Source: Rhodospirillaceae bacterium (GTDB lineage: Bacteria; Pseudomonadota; Alphaproteobacteria; SP197). Taken from it: a stretch of DNA of 9,195 nt. The stretch is taken from positions 1-9,195 of the forward strand of contig JABIUG010000249.1 in NCBI GenBank assembly GCA_018700655.1. Reading direction: 5' to 3'. Of this stretch, positions 7,023 through 9,195 are shown piece by piece (the stretch's first letter is position 1; each line of letters starts with the position of its first letter). A program made the translations under genes and the position numbers. The notes beneath the pieces were generated by a model that was not told the DNA's origin, searched no databases, and worked only from the letters and a program-made list of their open reading frames with translations.

Positions 7023-8261
7023 ATGAACAAACCACGCGTCTCCGGGACGTTCGACCGTATCAATGCCGAGCCGGTCGAACTGGCTTTTCCGAAGTCCGAG
7101 TATCAGGCGCGCTGGGTCAAAGCCAAGGCGATGATGGAGGCAGAGGGGATCGACATCCTCTATGCCACCTCACCGGCGCATATGTGCTGGCTGCACGGCT
7201 ATTTCGCAGCCTGGTACCGCACCCATGCGCCCTCGAACTGGGGCGCCTGCCTGGGCACCGCCTTGTGCCTGGGCTGGGACGAGCCGATCCACTTCGACGC
7301 GATCGGCGAGGACGCGCTGCTCTACAAAACCTCTGTTGCCGAAGACATGCGTTTCTTCGACGACCGTTCACCCGAAGGCCAGCCGCCGTTCATCGTGCGT
7401 GAGCTCCAGTCGAGCGGCTTGATCAAGCCGGGCACGCGGGTCGGCATGGAGTTCCGCAGTTTCCAGCCCAACCGCTGGGTCCAGGAGACGATCGAGGCGG
7501 CGTTCCGTGCGGCCGGCTGCGAAGTGGTCGATGCCAGCATGATCCTGCGCGAGGCTCGTCGTGTGAAGTCACCTGCCGAACTGGCCCATATCGAACAGGC
7601 CATGCGGGTCTGCGAGAAGGGCCACGAGGCAGCCCAGCGCACCATCCGCCCTGCCATCACCGAGCTTGATGTCGAGGCCGAGATGGCCTGTGCGATGTAT
7701 CATGCCGGCGGCGAACTCTCCGCGATCCCGCTGATGATCCAGTCGGGCAACACGATCGGTGGCCACCAGATGCCACGCCGCCGCGTCCTGAAATCCGGCG
7801 AACACATCAAGATCGACTGTTCTGGCGTGTGGTTCCGCTATCACGGCAACATCCTGCGCGGTTACTGGACAGGCGAGCCTCCTGCCGAGGTGCGCGACCG
7901 TTACCGTCGCTCGGCGGGATCCTGGGATGTCTTTGCGAAAGAGGCGCGTGCCGGGCGCCCGGTGCGCGAGGTCAACGCAGAACTGCGCCGCTACTACCAG
8001 GACTGTGGTTTCGAGGGCAAACAGTCGGGCTGGTGCATCGGCTATGAACTGGGTATCGCCATGCCGCCCGACTGGGTCGATGAATTCAACTTCTCCTATG
8101 ACGAGGACCCGCCTGATGATGTCGTCTGGGAAGGTGGTTATGTCGGCAACTTCGAGACCCTGTGGGATACCGGCCTGATCGATACCTTCGTCATCGAGGA
8201 GGCTGGCGCACGCAACCTGGGCGGTAGGATTCCGTTGGATATTCTAGTCTGCGAAGGCTGA
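7023..8261 (+). CDS. M24-fold hydrolase 2, diverged paralogue with shared GYELGIA-PPDW motif
   Basis: The 412-residue protein has the same two-domain plan as the M24 protein at 4206-5447, but overall similarity is low outside short motifs. It shares SG-N-T...H248, the Asp at D265 (IKIDCSG), Asn in place of the second Asp (N276, YHGNILRG), Y341 in IGYELGIAMPPDW in place of the metal-binding His, and E378 in GNFETLW. The fifth-ligand Glu is not found in LIDTFVIEEAGARNLGG. The proline-rich turn usually before E378 (PGM) is replaced by EGGYVG, a shortened region. A metallopeptidase role is therefore unlikely; a metal-free C-N hydrolase is the better guess. ATG 7023 has AGGGAG 6 bases upstream; the open frame back to 6807 overlaps amidase 2 and is rejected. 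It is divergent from the minus-strand pair and followed by a strong hairpin, so it is probably a single-gene unit. Confidence 0.87.
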   Translation: MNKPRVSGTFDRINAEPVELAFPKSEYQARWVKAKAMMEAEGIDILYATSPAHMCWLHGYFAAWYRTHAPSNWGACLGTALCLGWDEPIHFDAIGEDALLYKTSVAEDMRFFDDRSPEGQPPFIVRELQSSGLIKPGTRVGMEFRSFQPNRWVQETIEAAFRAAGCEVVDASMILREARRVKSPAELAHIEQAMRVCEKGHEAAQRTIRPAITELDVEAEMACAMYHAGGELSAIPLMIQSGNTIGGHQMPRRRVLKSGEHIKIDCSGVWFRYHGNILRGYWTGEPPAEVRDRYRRSAGSWDVFAKEARAGRPVREVNAELRRYYQDCGFEGKQSGWCIGYELGIAMPPDWVDEFNFSYDEDPPDDVVWEGGYVGNFETLWDTGLIDTFVIEEAGARNLGGRIPLDILVCEG

Positions 8262-8294
8262 TATTTCGCACACGACGGCCACGAAATTTGGTAA

Positions 8295-8351
8295 GACTCC
8301 CGCACCGCACGAGTCGCCCCTAGAGGCACCGTGCAGCGAAGTCCGGGAGGA
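8295..8351 (+). other. Possible structured 3' UTR or small RNA ahead of the hairpin
   Basis: Short complementary segments are crowded here: GACTC (8295-8299)/GAGTC (8311-8315), alternatively GCAC (8307-8310)/GTGC (8331-8334) enclosing GCC/GGC, then GTCC-GGGA-GGAC (8341-8351). With the strong hairpin that follows, this could be a folded 3' end or a small RNA. GC-rich DNA produces such stems by chance, so this is weak. Confidence 0.2.
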
Positions 8352-8357
8352 CCTCTC

Positions 8358-8390
8358 ACGAGCCGGCAGCGCCAACGCCTGCCGGCTCGT
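8358..8390 (+). terminator. Strong hairpin, likely terminator of the second M24 gene
   Basis: A perfect 12-bp inverted repeat (ACGAGCCGGCAG pairing with CTGCCGGCTCGT) surrounds a 9-base loop, about 97 bases after the stop at 8261. It is followed by TGATT rather than a clean T-run, so it may need Rho or act as a 3'-end stabiliser. Confidence 0.65.
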
Positions 8391-8419
8391 TGATTCCAGC
8401 CATGGCCCCCACAACATTT

Positions 8420-8450
8420 CGTCATCGCCCCACTTGATGGGGCGATCCAT
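8420..8450 (+). repeat. REP-like palindromic element, copy 1
   Basis: A 9-bp perfect stem (ATCGCCCCA with TGGGGCGAT) has the 5-base loop CTTGA and is flanked by CGTC and CCAT. It is the inverted partner of 8503-8533. From memory, similar GCCCGG-CTTGA-CCGGGC palindromes are scattered in many alphaproteobacterial genomes as REP/BIME units. Confidence 0.75.
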
Positions 8451-8502
8451 CCCGGAGAAGCAGCACCCAACCCTGTTGGTGGCGTGACGTCCGGGCAACG
8501 GA

Positions 8503-8533
8503 ATGGATAGCCCGGTCAAGCCGGGCTATGACG
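8503..8533 (-). repeat. REP-like palindromic element, copy 2, inverted
   Basis: On the minus strand it reads CGTC, a 9-bp perfect stem (ATAGCCCGG with CCGGGCTAT), loop CTTGA, then CCAT, the same design as 8420-8450. The stem differs from copy 1 at three base pairs and each change is compensated on the other arm. The 52 bases between the copies include CCCGG (8451-8455) facing CCGGG (8491-8495), so the pair may fold as one larger unit. Confidence 0.75.
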
Positions 8534-8656
8534 GAAAGAGGGTGAGGAGACCGCGAAGCTGTCGGGCGATACCGGAAAAGGGATCCATCCCTACACTCTT
8601 GGATTGCTTTTCGCCGCGCCGCGCAGGAACGTGCGCTGGTTCCCGACAGGTGCGCC

Positions 8657-9195
8657 ATGGATTTCGATACCATCATCATCGGCGCCGGTTCCGCCGGCTG
8701 TGTGCTTGCCGACAAGCTGACGGCTGACGGCCGGCGAAATGTCCTGGTGCTCGAAGCCGGTCCCAGCGACCGGCGGTTCTGGATCCAGGTGCCGCTGGGC
8801 TACGGCAAGACCTTCTACAATCCCGAAATCAATTGGGCCTACGACACGCAAGCCGATCCTGGTCTTGGCGGCCGGACAGATTACTGGCCGCGCGGCAAGG
8901 TGCTGGGCGGATCGAGTTCGATCAACGCTATGGTCTACATCCGCGGCAACCACGCCGATTACGACGATTGGGAGGCTGCCGGCAATCCTGGCTGGGGCTG
9001 GGCCGATGTGTTGCCCTATTTCAAGGCGATAGAGGACAACGAGGCTGGTGCGGATGCCTGGCGCGGGACCGGCGGGCCGCTCCATGTCGCCGATGTTTCG
9101 AGCCGGATCGAACACTACTGCCGCGCCTACATCGAGGCCGGGCAGCAGGCAGGCCTGCCGTTCAACCCGGACTTCAACGGCGCCGATCAGGAAGG
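8657..9195 (+). CDS. GMC-family FAD-dependent oxidoreductase, choline-dehydrogenase-like (3' end outside window)
   Basis: The first 179 residues are visible and the frame is open to the window end. It begins MDFDTIIIGAGSAGCVLADKL, the FAD-binding GxGxxG fold, with the acidic residue E33 (VLVLEAG) expected to bind the ribose. WPRGKVLGGSSSINAMVYIRG at about residues 76-96 is the GMC signature. Members oxidise alcohols to aldehydes or further (choline dehydrogenase BetA, alcohol and polyethylene glycol dehydrogenases). The C-terminal substrate domain with the catalytic His lies outside, so the subgroup cannot be set. ATG 8657 follows CAGGTG with an acceptable spacing. It is separated from the M24 gene by 395 bases with a terminator-like hairpin and REP pair, so it is probably its own transcription unit. 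A link to the pathway, such as oxidising a choline-like or hydroxylated intermediate, is only inferred from proximity. Confidence 0.9.
   Translation, partial: MDFDTIIIGAGSAGCVLADKLTADGRRNVLVLEAGPSDRRFWIQVPLGYGKTFYNPEINWAYDTQADPGLGGRTDYWPRGKVLGGSSSINAMVYIRGNHADYDDWEAAGNPGWGWADVLPYFKAIEDNEAGADAWRGTGGPLHVADVSSRIEHYCRAYIEAGQQAGLPFNPDFNGADQE

Larger units (their letters stand above)
8262..8656. other. Intergenic region with hairpin, REP pair and small palindromes, no gene
   Basis: None of the frames in these 395 bases looks coding. From left to right it holds an inverted repeat ATTTCG (8263-8268)/CGAAAT (8282-8287); a run of short potential stems at 8295-8351; a strong hairpin at 8358-8390; the inverted REP pair at 8420-8450 and 8503-8533; a dyad AGGGAT-CC-ATCCCT at 8579-8592; and GGAAC (8626-8630)/GTTCC (8639-8643) just before the start of the GMC gene. 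The last two are possible operators or leader structures; I could not place a promoter with confidence. Confidence 0.6.

Noticed and set aside
5447..8261. Longer starts for amidase 2 (to 7063) and the second M24 gene (from 6807)
   Set aside because: The extensions overlap each other's genes and the divergent spacer, lack family similarity, and good ribosome binding sites sit at ATG 6886 and ATG 7023.

Overview
The window is GC-rich, with strong third-position G/C preference, Shine-Dalgarno-led genes and a REP palindrome of a kind I recall from alphaproteobacterial genomes. It looks like a chromosomal catabolic locus of an alphaproteobacterium, perhaps Rhodospirillales-like or another marine/soil lineage. 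The lineage is inferred from style, not from a marker gene. No tRNA, rRNA, CRISPR array, insertion sequence or phage gene was seen.

Layout: 1-385 is a leader with no credible gene, holding two imperfect 27-bp direct repeats exactly 42 bp apart, each with a TGTG...TCACA palindrome. Next comes a plus-strand operon of two paralogous Rieske oxygenase alpha subunits (386-1561 and 1566-2747) and an amidase-signature hydrolase (2769-4205). It meets a minus-strand pair tail to tail with no base between the stop codons: an M24 'pita-bread' hydrolase (4206-5447) lying downstream of, and probably coupled to, a second amidase (5456-6886). A 136-bp divergent spacer (6887-7022) leads into a second M24-fold hydrolase on the plus strand (7023-8261). 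The spacer 8262-8656 carries a strong 12-bp hairpin and an inverted pair of REP palindromes. A GMC-family flavin oxidoreductase begins at 8657 and runs off the window.

How the genes may work together: three enzyme classes are each present twice (Rieske oxygenase, amidase, M24-fold hydrolase), plus a choline-dehydrogenase-like flavoenzyme. Both M24 proteins have lost several metal ligands of the family and share a GYELGIA[I/M]PPDW motif in place of the usual His motif. This resembles the metal-free C-N hydrolases creatinase and ectoine hydrolase (DoeA/EutD) rather than aminopeptidases. The Rieske proteins have the compact single-subunit architecture of N-demethylating or hydroxylating enzymes acting on betaines, carnitine and similar compounds. 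The simplest joint reading is a pathway that demethylates or hydroxylates an N-methylated or betaine-like, amide- or ring-containing nitrogen compound and then cuts its C-N bonds. The substrate cannot be read from the sequence. The Rieske reductase, a transporter and a dedicated regulator are not in the window.
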